Notes: generated by a model from the letters alone, not told the origin. 64,000 nt of DNA from Microbacterium paraoxydans (GCF_900105335.1 NZ_LT629770.1:434001-498000); one strand, 5' to 3'; positions 8,784-18,231 are shown, counted from the stretch's first letter. Numbers and translations are program-made.

Positions 8784-10157
8784 ATGACAACCCACACCTT
8801 CGACATCGTCGTCCTGGGCGGCGGCAGCGGCGGGTACGCCGCGGCACTGCGAGCGAGCGAGCTCGGCAATTCCGTCGCACTGATCGAGAAGGACAAGGTG
8901 GGAGGCACATGCCTCCACCGCGGGTGCATCCCCACCAAGGCGCTGCTGCACGCCGCCGAGGTGGCGGACCACGTGCGCGACGCCTCCTCCGTGGGAGTCA
9001 CGGCCTCGTTCGGCGGGATCGACGTCGCCGGGGTGCGCACGTACCGCGAGGGCATCGTCGCCAAGAAGTACAAAGGCCTCGAGGGGCTCGTGAAGGCGCG
9101 CGGGATCACGACGGTCCCCGGGCTCGGCCGCCTGAACACGGACCGGAGCATCAGCGTGGGCGACGACGTCTACGTCGGCACCGACGTGATCCTCGCCACG
9201 GGCTCCTACAGCCGCTCGCTGCCGGGGCTCGAGATCGGCGGACGGATCCTGACCAGCGAGCAGGCCCTCGCCCTGGACGTCATCCCCGAGCGCGTGCTCA
9301 TCCTGGGCGGCGGCGTGATCGGCGTCGAGTTCGCGAGCGTATGGCGCTCCTTCGGCGCCGAGGTCACCATCGTGGAGGCCCTGCCCCACCTCGTCCCGAA
9401 CGAGGACATCGCGATGAGCAAGGGCCTCGAACGCGCGTTCCGCCGGCGTGGCATCCAGTACTCGCTCGGCGTGCGCTTCCAGACCGCCACGCAGGACGAC
9501 TCGTCCGTGACCGTCACCCTGGAGGACGGCAAGGAGCTCACTGCCGACTACCTCCTCGTCGCCGTCGGCCGCGGCCCCGCCACCGCCGACCTGGGATTCG
9601 AGGAGGCCGGCGTGCGCCTTGACCGGGGGTTCGTGACGGTGGACGACGAGCTCCGCACCGGCGTCCCCGGCGTGTGGGCGGTCGGCGACATCGTCCCGGG
9701 TCTCCAGCTCGCCCACCGCGGGTTCCAGCAGGGCATCGCGGTCGCCGAGCGCATCGCGGGCCTCACCCCCGTGAACGTCCCTGACGTGCAGATCCCCAAG
9801 GTGACCTACTCCAGCCCCGAGGTCGCCTCGGTCGGTCTCACCGAAGAGGCGGCGATCGCGGCACATGGCGCCGACGCCGTCCACTCCTACGAGTACAACC
9901 TCGCGGGGAACGGGAAGAGCGAGATCATCGGCACGGGCGGCCTCGTCAAGGTCGTCCGCCTCAAGGACGGTCCCGTCCTCGGCGTGCATCTCCTCGGCGA
10001 CCGCGTCGGCGAGCTCATCACCGAGGGGCAGCTCGCGGTCGCGTGGGAAGCCCACCCGGAGGACATCGCGCCGCTCATCCACGCCCACCCGACCCAGAGC
10101 GAGGCCCTCGGCGAAGCCTTCCTCGCGCTGGCCGGAAAGCCCCTGCACGCCCTCTGA
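8784..10157 (+). CDS. lpdA: Dihydrolipoyl dehydrogenase (E3)
   Basis: 457-residue flavoprotein that reoxidises dihydrolipoyl groups on E2 and passes electrons to NAD+. The FAD Rossmann motif VVLGGGSGGYAAALRA is followed by the redox disulfide GGTCLHRGCIPTK, the NAD motif LGGGVIGVEFAS, AVGDIV, and the C-terminal HPTQSEALGEAF with the catalytic His-Glu pair. ATG 8784 is preferred over ATG 8775 because GGAGG lies 10 nt upstream and the shorter N-terminus matches the family. It sits between pepA and the E2 gene, giving an E3-E2 pair that should serve pyruvate and 2-oxoglutarate dehydrogenases. Confidence 0.96.
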   Translation: MTTHTFDIVVLGGGSGGYAAALRASELGNSVALIEKDKVGGTCLHRGCIPTKALLHAAEVADHVRDASSVGVTASFGGIDVAGVRTYREGIVAKKYKGLEGLVKARGITTVPGLGRLNTDRSISVGDDVYVGTDVILATGSYSRSLPGLEIGGRILTSEQALALDVIPERVLILGGGVIGVEFASVWRSFGAEVTIVEALPHLVPNEDIAMSKGLERAFRRRGIQYSLGVRFQTATQDDSSVTVTLEDGKELTADYLLVAVGRGPATADLGFEEAGVRLDRGFVTVDDELRTGVPGVWAVGDIVPGLQLAHRGFQQGIAVAERIAGLTPVNVPDVQIPKVTYSSPEVASVGLTEEAAIAAHGADAVHSYEYNLAGNGKSEIIGTGGLVKVVRLKDGPVLGVHLLGDRVGELITEGQLAVAWEAHPEDIAPLIHAHPTQSEALGEAFLALAGKPLHAL

Positions 10158-10223
10158 GCACCAACCGGTGCCCGAGTCACTAAGCTAGACAAGCGTCATA
10201 CAACTTCTGAAGGAGACTCAGTC

Positions 10224-11993
10224 ATGAGCACATCCGTGGTCCTCCCCGCTCTCGGTGAGAGCGTCACAGAGGGTACGGTCACCCGCTGGCTCAAGCAGGT
10301 GGGAGACACCGTCCAGGCGGACGAGGGCCTGCTCGAGATCTCGACCGACAAGGTCGACACCGAGATCCCCTCTCCCGTCACCGGCGTCATCGAGGAGATC
10401 CTCGTCGCCGAGGACGAGACCGTCGAGGTCGGTGCTCTGCTGGCCCGCATCGGTGACGGCAGCGGCGCGGCCCCTGCCGGCGATGCCTCTGCCGCCGCCG
10501 AGGCCGCTCCGGCCGAAGCCGCCGCCCCCGCCGCTCCGGAGCCCGAGGCGGCTCCCGCAGCGGAGCAGCAGGCTCCCGCCGAGTCCGCTCCCGCCGAGGC
10601 CGCCCCTGCGGCTCCGTCCGGCGACGCGACGGACATCGTGCTCCCCGAGCTCGGCGAGAGCGTCACCGAGGGCACGGTCACCCGCTGGCTCAAGCAGGTC
10701 GGCGACTCGGTCGAGGTCGACGAGGCGCTCCTCGAGATCTCCACCGACAAGGTCGACACCGAGATCCCGTCGCCGGTCGCCGGCGTGCTGCAGGAGATCG
10801 TCGCCGGCGAGGACGAGACCGTCGAGGTCGGCGCCGTGCTGGCTCGTGTCGGTTCCGGTGCTGCTCCCGCGGCTCAGCCCGAGGCTCCCGCCGCGCCGCA
10901 GGCCGAGGCTCCCGCCGCGCCGGCTCCGCAGGCCGAGACTCCGGCTGCACAGCCCGAGGCTCCGGCTGCTCCTGCCCCGCAGGCCGCTGCTCCCGCCGCG
11001 CCGGCCCAGCCCGCTGCTCCCGCACAGCCCGCTGCTCCGGCACAGCCCGCGCAGGCCGAGGCTCCCAAGCTGTCGCTGCCGACCGAGAGCGACAACCTGT
11101 ACGTGACCCCGCTCGTCCGCCGTCTGGCTGCGCAGCAGGGTGTCGACCTCGCCACGGTCAAGGGCACCGGCGTCGGAGGCCGTATCCGCAAGGAGGACGT
11201 CCTCAAGGCGGCCGAGACGGCGACCGCCGCACCGGCGGCCGCCGCGGCACCGGCTCCGGCACCCCTCGAGGTGTCGCCGCTGCGCGGGACCACTCAGCCG
11301 ATGTCGCGCCTGCGCAAGGTCCTCGCCAAGCGCGCGGTCGAGTCGATGCAGCAGACCGCTCAGCTCACCACCGTGGTCGAGGTCGACGTCACCGCTCTCG
11401 CCGAGTACCGCGACAGCGTCAAGGCGTCCTTCCTCGAGAAGACGGGCGACAAGCTCTCCTTCCTGCCGTTCTTCGCGCTGGCGGCGGCGGAGGCTCTGCA
11501 GGCCTTCCCGATCATCAACGCGACGGTCGACGGCGAGCAGATCGTCTACCCGGCCTCCGAGAACGTCTCGATCGCGGTCGACACCGAGCGCGGTCTGCTC
11601 ACGCCGGTGCTCCGCGACGCGGCGTCGAAGAACATCGCCGAGATCGCCCACGAGATCGCCGACCTCGCGGCGCGCACGCGCGACAACAAGCTGAAGCCCG
11701 ACGAGCTCGCGGGCGCCACGTTCACGCTGACCAACACCGGTTCGCGCGGCGCGCTGTTCGACACCCCCGTGGTGTTCCTGCCGCAGTCGGCGATCCTCGG
11801 CACCGGCACGGTCGTCAAGCGCCCTGGCCTGGTCAAGGTCGGCGGCACGGACGCGATCGCGGTGCGCTCCTATGTGTACCTGGCCCTGTCGTACGACCAC
11901 CGCATCATCGACGGTGCCGACGCGGCCCGCTTCCTCGGCGCTGTCAAGGCTCGCCTGGAGGCCGCGCAGTTCAGCGGTCAGCTCGGCGCCTGA
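10224..11993 (+). CDS. sucB: Dihydrolipoamide acyltransferase E2 with two lipoyl domains
   Basis: 589-residue E2. Two near-identical lipoyl domains carry lipoylated Lys43 and Lys176 in [13 protein letters not shown], separated by Ala/Pro linkers. A peripheral-subunit binding domain ([19 protein letters not shown], about 295-330) and the acyltransferase domain with [12 protein letters not shown] (His559) follow. Actinobacterial proteins of this type are often named SucB, but in Corynebacterium the equivalent is AceF, shared by the pyruvate complex, so its partner is likely the AceE at 40041. AAGGAG sits 8 nt before the ATG. The Ala/Pro linkers are repetitive at the DNA level. Confidence 0.93.
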   Translation: MSTSVVLPALGESVTEGTVTRWLKQVGDTVQADEGLLEISTDKVDTEIPSPVTGVIEEILVAEDETVEVGALLARIGDGSGAAPAGDASAAAEAAPAEAAAPAAPEPEAAPAAEQQAPAESAPAEAAPAAPSGDATDIVLPELGESVTEGTVTRWLKQVGDSVEVDEALLEISTDKVDTEIPSPVAGVLQEIVAGEDETVEVGAVLARVGSGAAPAAQPEAPAAPQAEAPAAPAPQAETPAAQPEAPAAPAPQAAAPAAPAQPAAPAQPAAPAQPAQAEAPKLSLPTESDNLYVTPLVRRLAAQQGVDLATVKGTGVGGRIRKEDVLKAAETATAAPAAAAAPAPAPLEVSPLRGTTQPMSRLRKVLAKRAVESMQQTAQLTTVVEVDVTALAEYRDSVKASFLEKTGDKLSFLPFFALAAAEALQAFPIINATVDGEQIVYPASENVSIAVDTERGLLTPVLRDAASKNIAEIAHEIADLAARTRDNKLKPDELAGATFTLTNTGSRGALFDTPVVFLPQSAILGTGTVVKRPGLVKVGGTDAIAVRSYVYLALSYDHRIIDGADAARFLGAVKARLEAAQFSGQLGA

Positions 11994-12008
11994 CTCGACG
12001 GCTTCGTC

Positions 12009-13439
12009 TCACCTCGGCTGGTCCGCGACGCGATATGCGTCGCGGACCAGCCATTTCTCTTCTATGCGCGCGAGAACGAGAGTGATCGCACCCTCCGTCC
12101 CCTCCTCGTCAGCGGACGATGACGGCACTTCCAGCACGGCGATGTCTCCATACCGATCGATGAGAGCGGCGTCCTGGACGTCGGCGGCTCCGGAGACGAG
12201 CGGGATGACCTCCGACGGGCTCGCCGCGACCGCGGAAGCGCACACCCGGTCCTCCTGAGCTTCGCACTCCTCGATCTGGGCCACGAGCCCCGGCAGGGCG
12301 AGCACCGGATCGTCGCCCGTCGGCGCCACCGGTGTGCGGGCCGCGGGAGCCGGCGACGGGGAGTCTACGTCCGCAGAGTCGGCCCCCGCTCGATGGGGCG
12401 AGGCCGAGGGCCGGCTCTCCGGGGGCCCGTCCGCCGGATCATCTCGCTCGTTAGGCCACAGCAAGCCGGCAAGCAGCACCACCACCGCGCCGGCACCGGC
12501 CACGGCGAGAACCCGCGGCCGTCGGGATCCGGTCCCCCGCTCCGGTGCGGCCCGGCGCGGCCTGCCGGCCTGCTGGCCGATGAGGGCTCGCGTCCTGCCG
12601 ACGAGGCGGTCACGCAGAACGAGAATGTCGGCAACGATCCGTGTCGAGCGCGGTCCGCCCGCTCCTTCCACCCGCGCCCGGCGGTGCCGCAGTCGCGCAC
12701 GGGCAACCGGCTCGACCCGGACGCGCCGCAGCGCCCCGGCCACCCGCGTCTCCACGGGGGGGCCTGCCCGGTCTTCGGCCGCCTCTTCCAAAGGTCGCGG
12801 CGCCGCCATCTCCAGGAGCTCGCTCTCCACCTCCTCGAGCAGCCGCCGTGGCACCCTGCGCTGTGCCGCGGCCGTGTCGATTCGATCCCGGGCGCGGTCG
12901 AGAGCCCGGGCCAGCATCTTGTCCGTACACTCCGCGCGCAGCCGGCCTACGATCTCGGAGACGGCAGACGCCGCCTCCTGGCCGGGCCCGACCACAAAGA
13001 GCGGCCGGCCACCCTCGGTGAGCCACCATGTTCCCTGCGCCTCGACAGCCGGCGCCGGACCCAGCTCCGCCAGTCCGCGCAGCAGACTCACGACCACCGT
13101 GCCGATCTCCCCGGGCGGCAGCCCACCCTGTGTCCGGAGCCGTCGGTCCAGGTATGACTCCAGCCGCTCCGTGCACCAGGGAAGCAACACGTCATGCCCG
13201 TCCAGCCGTCGGGCGATGTCGACCGGAGCCGCGATGTGCTGAGAGCCCGCGTACCGCCAGCCCGCCCAGCCGGCGAAGCTCTCAGCTTCGGCGCGCACGA
13301 GCGGCCCGTCCGGTGAGGTCACGAGCGCACCGTGGAATGGCCCTTCGGAGCGGTCGAGGAGACGGATCGTGCGGTGCGCCTGGGCGAGCACGACCGGTTC
13401 CTGCAACGGAGTCTCACGCGCTGGTGTCATGTGGTCCAT
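12009..13439 (-). CDS. Single-pass membrane protein with degenerate kinase-like N-terminal region
   Basis: 476-residue protein not matched to a named family. Residues about 1-170 contain blocks reminiscent of a protein-kinase C-lobe (LLPWCTERLESYLDRR, GEIGTVVVSLLRGLAELG, then GTWWLTEGGRPLFVVGPG), but no VAIK lysine, HRD or DFG is visible, so any such fold would be a pseudokinase. A basic, helical middle leads to one membrane helix (LAVAGAGAVVVLLAGLLW). A Pro/Ser/Ala linker and a small extracytoplasmic domain (EVIPLVSGAADVQDAALIDR) follow. The start is ATG 13439 or ATG 13430. Its last codons overlap the hairpin that terminates sucB. Confidence 0.7.
   Translation of the reverse strand: MDHMTPARETPLQEPVVLAQAHRTIRLLDRSEGPFHGALVTSPDGPLVRAEAESFAGWAGWRYAGSQHIAAPVDIARRLDGHDVLLPWCTERLESYLDRRLRTQGGLPPGEIGTVVVSLLRGLAELGPAPAVEAQGTWWLTEGGRPLFVVGPGQEAASAVSEIVGRLRAECTDKMLARALDRARDRIDTAAAQRRVPRRLLEEVESELLEMAAPRPLEEAAEDRAGPPVETRVAGALRRVRVEPVARARLRHRRARVEGAGGPRSTRIVADILVLRDRLVGRTRALIGQQAGRPRRAAPERGTGSRRPRVLAVAGAGAVVVLLAGLLWPNERDDPADGPPESRPSASPHRAGADSADVDSPSPAPAARTPVAPTGDDPVLALPGLVAQIEECEAQEDRVCASAVAASPSEVIPLVSGAADVQDAALIDRYGDIAVLEVPSSSADEEGTEGAITLVLARIEEKWLVRDAYRVADQPR
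12016..12052 (+). terminator. sucB terminator overlapping the 3' coding end of the convergent gene
   Basis: Perfect 16-bp stem (12016-12031 and 12037-12052), loop GATAT, followed by ATTTCTCTTCT. The hairpin lies inside the last 15 codons of the minus-strand gene ending at 12009. Confidence 0.75.
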
Positions 13440-13579
13440 CCCACCCGACCCGCCGGACCCGCCGTGCCTGTTCGGTGCCGCCGGGAGGGGATCCGGTCGC
13501 GGTCCGAATTGTGCAGGAACGGTTACCCTCTGCTCTCCGCTGCACGCGAACGGCGGCATCGCAAGGCGCTCGGACTCGG

Positions 13580-13585
13580 TAGGCT
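13580..13585 (+). promoter_or_regulatory. -10 hexamer TAGGCT of the DUF4191 gene
   Basis: TAGGCT with 7 nt to ATG 13593 and no Shine-Dalgarno, so a leaderless message is likely. Confidence 0.5.
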
Positions 13586-13592
13586 GGTCTCC

Positions 13593-14303
13593 ATGGCAAA
13601 GCGTGCTCCCGAACCCGAGAAGCGTCCTGGGTTCTTCTCCCAGATCAAGTCCCTCTTCCGGTTCACGCGCGAGGCCTACCCCTGGCTCCCCTGGGCGCAG
13701 GCCGCGATCCTCATCGGCGGCGTGCTGCTCGGTCTCCTGGCCGGCTACCTGATCCCGCCGTTCCAGGTGTGGACGCTCGTGCTCTGGGCGATCACCGGCC
13801 TCATGCTCGGCGTGCTCGGCGCCCTCTTCCTCATGACCAGGCTCTCGACCTCGGCCATGTACACGAAGATCGACGGCATGCCCGGTGCGACGGGTCACGT
13901 GCTCAGCACCAGCCTGGGTCGCCAGTGGCAGGCTTCCGAGACCCCGGTGGGCATCAACCCGAAGACGCAGGAGGCCGTGTACCGGACGGTCGGCCGCGGC
14001 GGCATCGTCGTCGTCGGCGAAGGCGCCCGCGGACGTCTCACGCGGCTGGTGAACGAGGAGCGCAGCCGGGCGCAGCGCGTCGCCCATGGCGTGCCGATCA
14101 CGGTGCTCTACGTCGGGCACGGCGAGGACGAGGTCCCCATCGCCGACCTCGCGAAGACCATCAAGAAGCTCCCGAAGGCCATCGACAAGGCCACGATGGC
14201 GGCCGTCATCCGCCGCATCGACTCGGTCTCGCAGTCGCTGTCGTCGCTCCCCATCCCGAAGGGGATCGACCCGACGAAGGTGCGGGCGCAGCGTCCGCGC
14301 TGA
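13593..14303 (+). CDS. DUF4191 membrane protein
   Basis: 236-residue actinobacterial protein of the DUF4191 family, function unknown. Two adjacent membrane helices (WAQAAILIGGVLLGLLAGYL and LVLWAITGLMLGVLGALFLM, residues about 30-82) precede a soluble, basic cytoplasmic domain ending in IPKGIDPTKVRAQRPR. The start is fixed by the 7-nt spacing from TAGGCT, with no ribosome binding site. It stands alone between two terminators. In other actinobacteria the gene often lies near lipoyl synthesis and glnA genes; here too it is between the E2 gene and glnA. Confidence 0.88.
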   Translation: MAKRAPEPEKRPGFFSQIKSLFRFTREAYPWLPWAQAAILIGGVLLGLLAGYLIPPFQVWTLVLWAITGLMLGVLGALFLMTRLSTSAMYTKIDGMPGATGHVLSTSLGRQWQASETPVGINPKTQEAVYRTVGRGGIVVVGEGARGRLTRLVNEERSRAQRVAHGVPITVLYVGHGEDEVPIADLAKTIKKLPKAIDKATMAAVIRRIDSVSQSLSSLPIPKGIDPTKVRAQRPR

Positions 14304-14321
14304 CCCGCTCCCCCGAACCGC

Positions 14322-14358
14322 GAAGCGCGGCCGTCCTCACCGAGGGCGGCCGCGCTTC
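14322..14358 (+). terminator. Terminator after the DUF4191 gene
   Basis: Arms 14322-14333 and 14347-14358 pair perfectly and can extend inward to a 17-bp stem with a 3-nt loop. TCTTATT follows. It ends just before the stop codon of the convergent RimK-like gene. Confidence 0.75.
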
Positions 14359-14360
14359 TC

Positions 14361-15548
14361 TTATTCCGAGAGCGGCTGTTTGGGGAGACGGCGCACCTTC
14401 GCCCGGCGGCGACGACGCTCGGGGATCATGGAGCGCATCTCATCGAGCTTGCCGAAGCAGAACAGGCGGTCGTCGGGTTCGAGGACCACGTGCTTGCGCG
14501 GGTTCGGGATCACGCTCACCCCGCGGTGCAGCGTGAGGACGGTGATGTCGCGTTCCCACAGACCCGCCTCCCCCAGCGTCTTGCCGACGAGGTCGGCGGC
14601 GCCGTGGACCATGAGCTCGGCGACGCCGTATCCCGTGGAGACCGTGAGGCGCTGCCGCACGTCGATCTCCGGGAAGGCCACCTGACCGGCGATGTAGTCG
14701 ATGATCGCGCCCGCGACGTCGAGCTTGGTCGCGGTCTCGATGCCCTGCAGGCCCGGGGAGGAGTTGACCTCCATCACCAGGGGTCCCTCGTCCCCCTCCA
14801 GCATGTCCACGCCGGCGACGCGGAGTCCCATGATCTGGGCCGATCGCACGGCGGCCCGCTCGTAGACCGGGTCGAGCTCGATCGCCTCGACCGAGCCGCC
14901 ACGGTGCACGTTCGAGCGGAACTCGTCTCCGGCCGCCGAGCGCCGCATCGCCGCGACCACGCGGTCCCCGACGACGAGCGCGCGGATGTCGCGCCCCCGG
15001 CTCTCGGCGATGAACTTCTGGATGAGCACGTTCTGCTTGGTGGAGTGGAGCGTCTCGATGATGGCCTCGGCCACCTTCACCTGAGGCGCGAGGATGACGC
15101 CGATGCCCTGGGTGCCCTCGAGCAGCTTGATCACCACGGGAGCACCCCCGACGCGCTCGATCGCCGGTCGCACGTCGGCGCGGTTGCGCACGAAGGCCGT
15201 CGGAGGCATAGCGATGTTGTGCCGGGAGAGGATCTGGTTCGCCCGCAGCTTGTCGCGCGCGCTGGAGATGCCGTTCGCCGTGTTGGGGGTGTAGACGTCC
15301 ATCTGCTCGAACTGCCGCACCACGGCGGTGCCGAAATACGTGATCGAGTTGCCGATGCGGGGCAGGATCGCGTCGTAGTCGCTGAGCTGCCGGCCCCGGT
15401 AGTGCAGGTCGGGCTCATCGGAGGTCAGGTCGATCGCGAAGCGCAGCGTGTTGAGCACCTTCACGTTGTGGCCCCGCTGCAGTGCGGCCGCGCGGAGGCG
15501 TTGGGTGGAGTACGCCTGCGGCGCACGGGACAGCACTGCGATCTTCAC
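14361..15548 (-). CDS. RimK-family ATP-grasp ligase fused to a TrkA_C (RCK_C) domain
   Basis: 395-residue protein. Residues 1-290 form a RimK-type ATP-grasp ligase: VKIAVLSRAPQAYSTQRL, the ATP-binding block GGAPVVIKLLEGTQGIGV, and the metal-binding end VAGVDMLEGDEGPLVMEVN. RimK enzymes add glutamate to a protein or peptide carboxylate. The C-terminal about 80 residues (VGKTLGEAGLWERDITVLTL, then VLEPDDRLFCFGKLDEM) match a TrkA_C domain, usually a ligand sensor in K+ channels, suggesting allosteric control. The GTG start at 15548 has AGGA upstream. The start lies only 18 bp from that of the divergent RimK-associated protease. Confidence 0.85.
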   Translation of the reverse strand: MKIAVLSRAPQAYSTQRLRAAALQRGHNVKVLNTLRFAIDLTSDEPDLHYRGRQLSDYDAILPRIGNSITYFGTAVVRQFEQMDVYTPNTANGISSARDKLRANQILSRHNIAMPPTAFVRNRADVRPAIERVGGAPVVIKLLEGTQGIGVILAPQVKVAEAIIETLHSTKQNVLIQKFIAESRGRDIRALVVGDRVVAAMRRSAAGDEFRSNVHRGGSVEAIELDPVYERAAVRSAQIMGLRVAGVDMLEGDEGPLVMEVNSSPGLQGIETATKLDVAGAIIDYIAGQVAFPEIDVRQRLTVSTGYGVAELMVHGAADLVGKTLGEAGLWERDITVLTLHRGVSVIPNPRKHVVLEPDDRLFCFGKLDEMRSMIPERRRRRAKVRRLPKQPLSE

Positions 15549-15566
15549 GGGGGATTTCCTGCCAGG

Positions 15567-16055
15567 ATGTATCAGGTGAGTAGGTCTACCCATTCAAACA
15601 CCCTTACGGGGTGGCGCGAGTGGGTGAGCCTGCCCGATCTCGGCGTCGACTGGATCAAAGCCAAGATCGACACCGGCGCCCGCACCTCGTCCCTGCACGC
15701 GTTCGACATCCAGGAGTTCGCACGCGACGGCGAGGCCTGGGTGCGTTTCCGCGTGAAGCCCTGGCAGGACAGCCAGGAGGACGCCGTCGTCGTGGAGTCC
15801 CCCATCCACGACCGCCGGGCCGTCCGGAGTTCGTCCGGGCACGCGCAGGAGCGTCTCGTCGTGCAGCTGATGATCCGGCTCGTCGACCGGGAGGTGATGG
15901 CCGAAGTGACCCTGAGCAACCGGGACGAGATGGGATTCCGCATGCTGATCGGCCGCGAAGCGCTGCGCCGCGGCTACGTCGTCGACCCGGCGCGTTCCTT
16001 CCTCGGCGGCCGCGCACCCCGTGAGGCACGCCGGCGCAACCGCGGCCGCGCCTGA
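15567..16055 (+). CDS. RimK-associated ATP-dependent zinc protease (retropepsin-like)
   Basis: 162-residue protein of the Zn_protease/RimK-associated aspartic-protease-like family. The retropepsin-type motif KAKIDTGARTSSLHA is at about residues 30-44, and RMLIGREALRRGYVVDP is near the C-terminus. In many bacteria the gene neighbours rimK and may reverse or oppose glutamylation; that role is inferred. The start is ATG 15567 or GTG 15576; AGGA lies 8 nt before the GTG. Because the divergent partner starts at 15548, each promoter must lie inside the other gene or in coding sequence. Confidence 0.85.
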   Translation: MYQVSRSTHSNTLTGWREWVSLPDLGVDWIKAKIDTGARTSSLHAFDIQEFARDGEAWVRFRVKPWQDSQEDAVVVESPIHDRRAVRSSSGHAQERLVVQLMIRLVDREVMAEVTLSNRDEMGFRMLIGREALRRGYVVDPARSFLGGRAPREARRRNRGRA

Positions 16056-16058
16056 GCG

Positions 16059-16454
16059 TCAGGCGCGGATGAGGACCGTTCCCACGGCCTTGTCGTGCAG
16101 ACCGCGCTGATCCGGGTCCCACACCACGGCCGGAATCACGATCAGCAGCAGCAGCGTGCGTACGATCGGGCGCCATAGGCCGACCCAGCCGCCGTCGAGA
16201 CGGACGACGCGCATGCCGAGGATGCGGTGCCCGGGGCTGCCGCCCGCGGTCGGGATGAAGAGGATCTGCACGACGCCGAAGATGAGCAGCGTGGCGAACG
16301 GGTCGTACTGGAAGAACGCGACGGAGAGGATGACGGCTGCCGTCCAGTCGATCGCGAGGGCGCCGATCCGGCGACCGGGGCGGCCGATGCTTCCCGGTCC
16401 GGACTCCGGGAGTCCGAGTCGCTCACCGGGGTACGTGTTCACAGCATCCGTCAC
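16059..16454 (-). CDS. RDD family membrane protein
   Basis: 131-residue RDD-domain protein, probably an inner-membrane protein of unknown transport or anchoring function. The RDD motif region is [19 protein letters not shown] with the conserved Arg and Asp. Three hydrophobic segments follow, and the family's second signature [13 protein letters not shown] is present. It ends in [13 protein letters not shown], the typical RDD terminus. GTG 16454 lies 6 nt after a TAGGCT hexamer, consistent with a leaderless message. Its stop is 4 nt from the stop of the convergent protease gene. Confidence 0.9.
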   Translation of the reverse strand: MTDAVNTYPGERLGLPESGPGSIGRPGRRIGALAIDWTAAVILSVAFFQYDPFATLLIFGVVQILFIPTAGGSPGHRILGMRVVRLDGGWVGLWRPIVRTLLLLIVIPAVVWDPDQRGLHDKAVGTVLIRA

Positions 16455-16460
16455 CCCTCC

Positions 16461-16466
16461 AGCCTA
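16461..16466 (-). promoter_or_regulatory. -10 hexamer TAGGCT of the RDD gene
   Basis: Minus-strand TAGGCT, then GGAGGG, then GTG 16454. The 6-nt spacing suggests a leaderless transcript. Confidence 0.5.
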
Positions 16467-16502
16467 CCGAGGCTGTGGATGCCCTCCGATCCTGCTCACG
16501 CT

Positions 16503-16540
16503 GTAACACGGACGAAACAAAGCGGATACCGTGGAGAAAT
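16503..16540 (+). promoter_or_regulatory. GlnR box upstream of glnA
   Basis: The sequence reads GTAAC-n6-GAAAC-n6-GATAC-n6-GAAAT, matching the actinobacterial GlnR a/b-site layout gTnAC-n6-GaAAc repeated at exact 6-nt spacers. It ends 61 bp before the glnA start, with TACTGT at 16551-16556 as a candidate -10. This predicts nitrogen-limitation activation (or repression) of glnA by GlnR. Confidence 0.8.
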
Positions 16541-16601
16541 CCCCCGTCCGTACTGTGCAAAGTGGCCCCGAAGCCATCGATCCGCATCACAGGAGTCGTA
16601 C

Positions 16602-18026
16602 ATGTTCAAAGATTCGTCCGAGGTACTGGCCTACATCAAGGAGAACGACGTCAAATTCCTTGACATCCGTTTCACCGACCTCCCTGGTGTGCAGCAGCAC
16701 TTCAACATCCCTGCGGCGACGGTCGACGAGGCCTTCTTCACGGACGGACAGCTGTTCGACGGCTCCTCCATCCGCGGCTTCGCCAGCATCCACGAGTCGG
16801 ACATGCAGCTCATCCCGGATGTGACGACGGCGTACATCGACCCCTTCCGCGAGGCGAGCACCCTCGTGATGATCTTCGACATCTACAACCCGCGCACCGG
16901 CGAGATCTACTCGAAGGACCCGCGTCAGGTCGCGAAGAAGGCGGAGAAGTACCTCACCTCCACCGGCATCGCCGACACCGCGTTCTTCGCTCCCGAGGCC
17001 GAGTTCTACATCTTCGACGACGTGCGCTACTCCGTGACGGCCGGCGAGAGCTTCTACAAGGTCGACTCCGAGGAGGCCGCGTGGAACACCGGCCGCGAGG
17101 AGGAGGGCGGGAACCTCGCCAACAAGACCCCCTACAAGGGCGGCTACTTCCCCGTCAGCCCGGTCGACAAGACGGCCGACCTGCGCGACGACATCACCCT
17201 CAAGCTCATCGATGCGGGCTTCATCCTCGAGCGCTCCCACCACGAGGTGGGCACGGCCGGCCAGCAGGAGATCAACTACCGCTTCGACACCATGGTGCAC
17301 GCGGCCGACGACATCCTGAAGTTCAAGTACATCGTCAAGAACACCGCCGAGGAGTGGGGCAAGGTCGCCACCTTCATGCCGAAGCCGCTGTACGGCGACA
17401 ACGGCTCGGGTATGCACACCCACCAGTCGCTATGGAACGACGGCAAGCCGCTGTTCTACGACGAGGCCGGCTACGGTCAGCTCAGCGACATCGCGCGGTG
17501 GTACATCGGCGGCATCCTGGCCCACGCGCCGGCGCTGCTCGCCTTCACCAACCCGACGCTGAACAGCTACCACCGTCTGGTCAAGGGCTTCGAGGCTCCG
17601 GTCAACCTGGTCTACTCGGCCGGCAACCGCTCCGCCGCGATCCGCATCCCGATCACGGGCTCGAACCCGAAGGCCAAGCGCATCGAGTTCCGCGCCCCCG
17701 ACGCCTCGGGCAACCCGTACCTCGCCTTCGCCGCGCAGCTCATGGCGGGCCTCGACGGCATCAAGAACCGCATCGAGCCGCACGAGCCCGTCGACAAGGA
17801 CCTCTACGAGCTCCCGCCCGAGGAGGCCAAGAACATCCCGCAGGTGCCGAACTCCCTGCTGGACTCGCTCGAGGCGCTCCGCGCCGACCACCAGTTCCTC
17901 CTCGAGGGCGGCGTGTTCACCGAGGAGCTCATCGAGACCTGGATCTCCTACAAGTACGAGAACGAGATCCTGCCGATCGCTCAGCGCCCGCACCCGTTCG
18001 AGTACGAGCTGTACTTCGGAGTCTGA
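16602..18026 (+). CDS. glnA: Glutamine synthetase type I
   Basis: 474-residue GSI-beta enzyme making glutamine from glutamate, ammonia and ATP; dodecameric and cytosolic. Motifs include the latch loop FDGSSIRGF, the metal-binding EAEFYIFDD, the ATP-site [16 protein letters not shown], and [13 protein letters not shown]. The adenylylation site is Tyr402 in [11 protein letters not shown], the target of GlnE encoded at 26408-29383. ATG 16602 follows AGGAG by 6 nt. A GlnR box is at 16503-16540 and a hairpin terminator at 18041-18080. Length and motifs are normal. Confidence 0.97.
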   Translation: MFKDSSEVLAYIKENDVKFLDIRFTDLPGVQQHFNIPAATVDEAFFTDGQLFDGSSIRGFASIHESDMQLIPDVTTAYIDPFREASTLVMIFDIYNPRTGEIYSKDPRQVAKKAEKYLTSTGIADTAFFAPEAEFYIFDDVRYSVTAGESFYKVDSEEAAWNTGREEEGGNLANKTPYKGGYFPVSPVDKTADLRDDITLKLIDAGFILERSHHEVGTAGQQEINYRFDTMVHAADDILKFKYIVKNTAEEWGKVATFMPKPLYGDNGSGMHTHQSLWNDGKPLFYDEAGYGQLSDIARWYIGGILAHAPALLAFTNPTLNSYHRLVKGFEAPVNLVYSAGNRSAAIRIPITGSNPKAKRIEFRAPDASGNPYLAFAAQLMAGLDGIKNRIEPHEPVDKDLYELPPEEAKNIPQVPNSLLDSLEALRADHQFLLEGGVFTEELIETWISYKYENEILPIAQRPHPFEYELYFGV

Positions 18027-18040
18027 GCCGAACGCAGATC

Positions 18041-18080
18041 GCGAAAGAGTCCGTCCCCATCCGGGGGCGGGCTCTTTCGC
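18041..18080 (+). terminator. glnA terminator
   Basis: 18-bp stem (18041-18058 with 18063-18080), including two G-U pairs, and loop ATCC. No T-tract follows, as is common in actinobacteria. Confidence 0.8.
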
Positions 18081-18231
18081 TGCATGGGAACCTTGCGGCT
18101 ACGGCAGCCCTACCCCCCACGTACTCATTTGGGGTTACTTCCTACGCATATTCAGACATTTCGCTATCCTCTGACCCTGTCTTGACCTATGCTCGATCCC
18201 GCAGCCGGGGGGCTCGCAGGAAGAGGGCGGC

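Noticed and set aside
7195..8910. 571-codon minus-strand open frame opposite pepA
   Set aside because: Antisense shadow without motifs; pepA on the plus strand has all M17 signatures.
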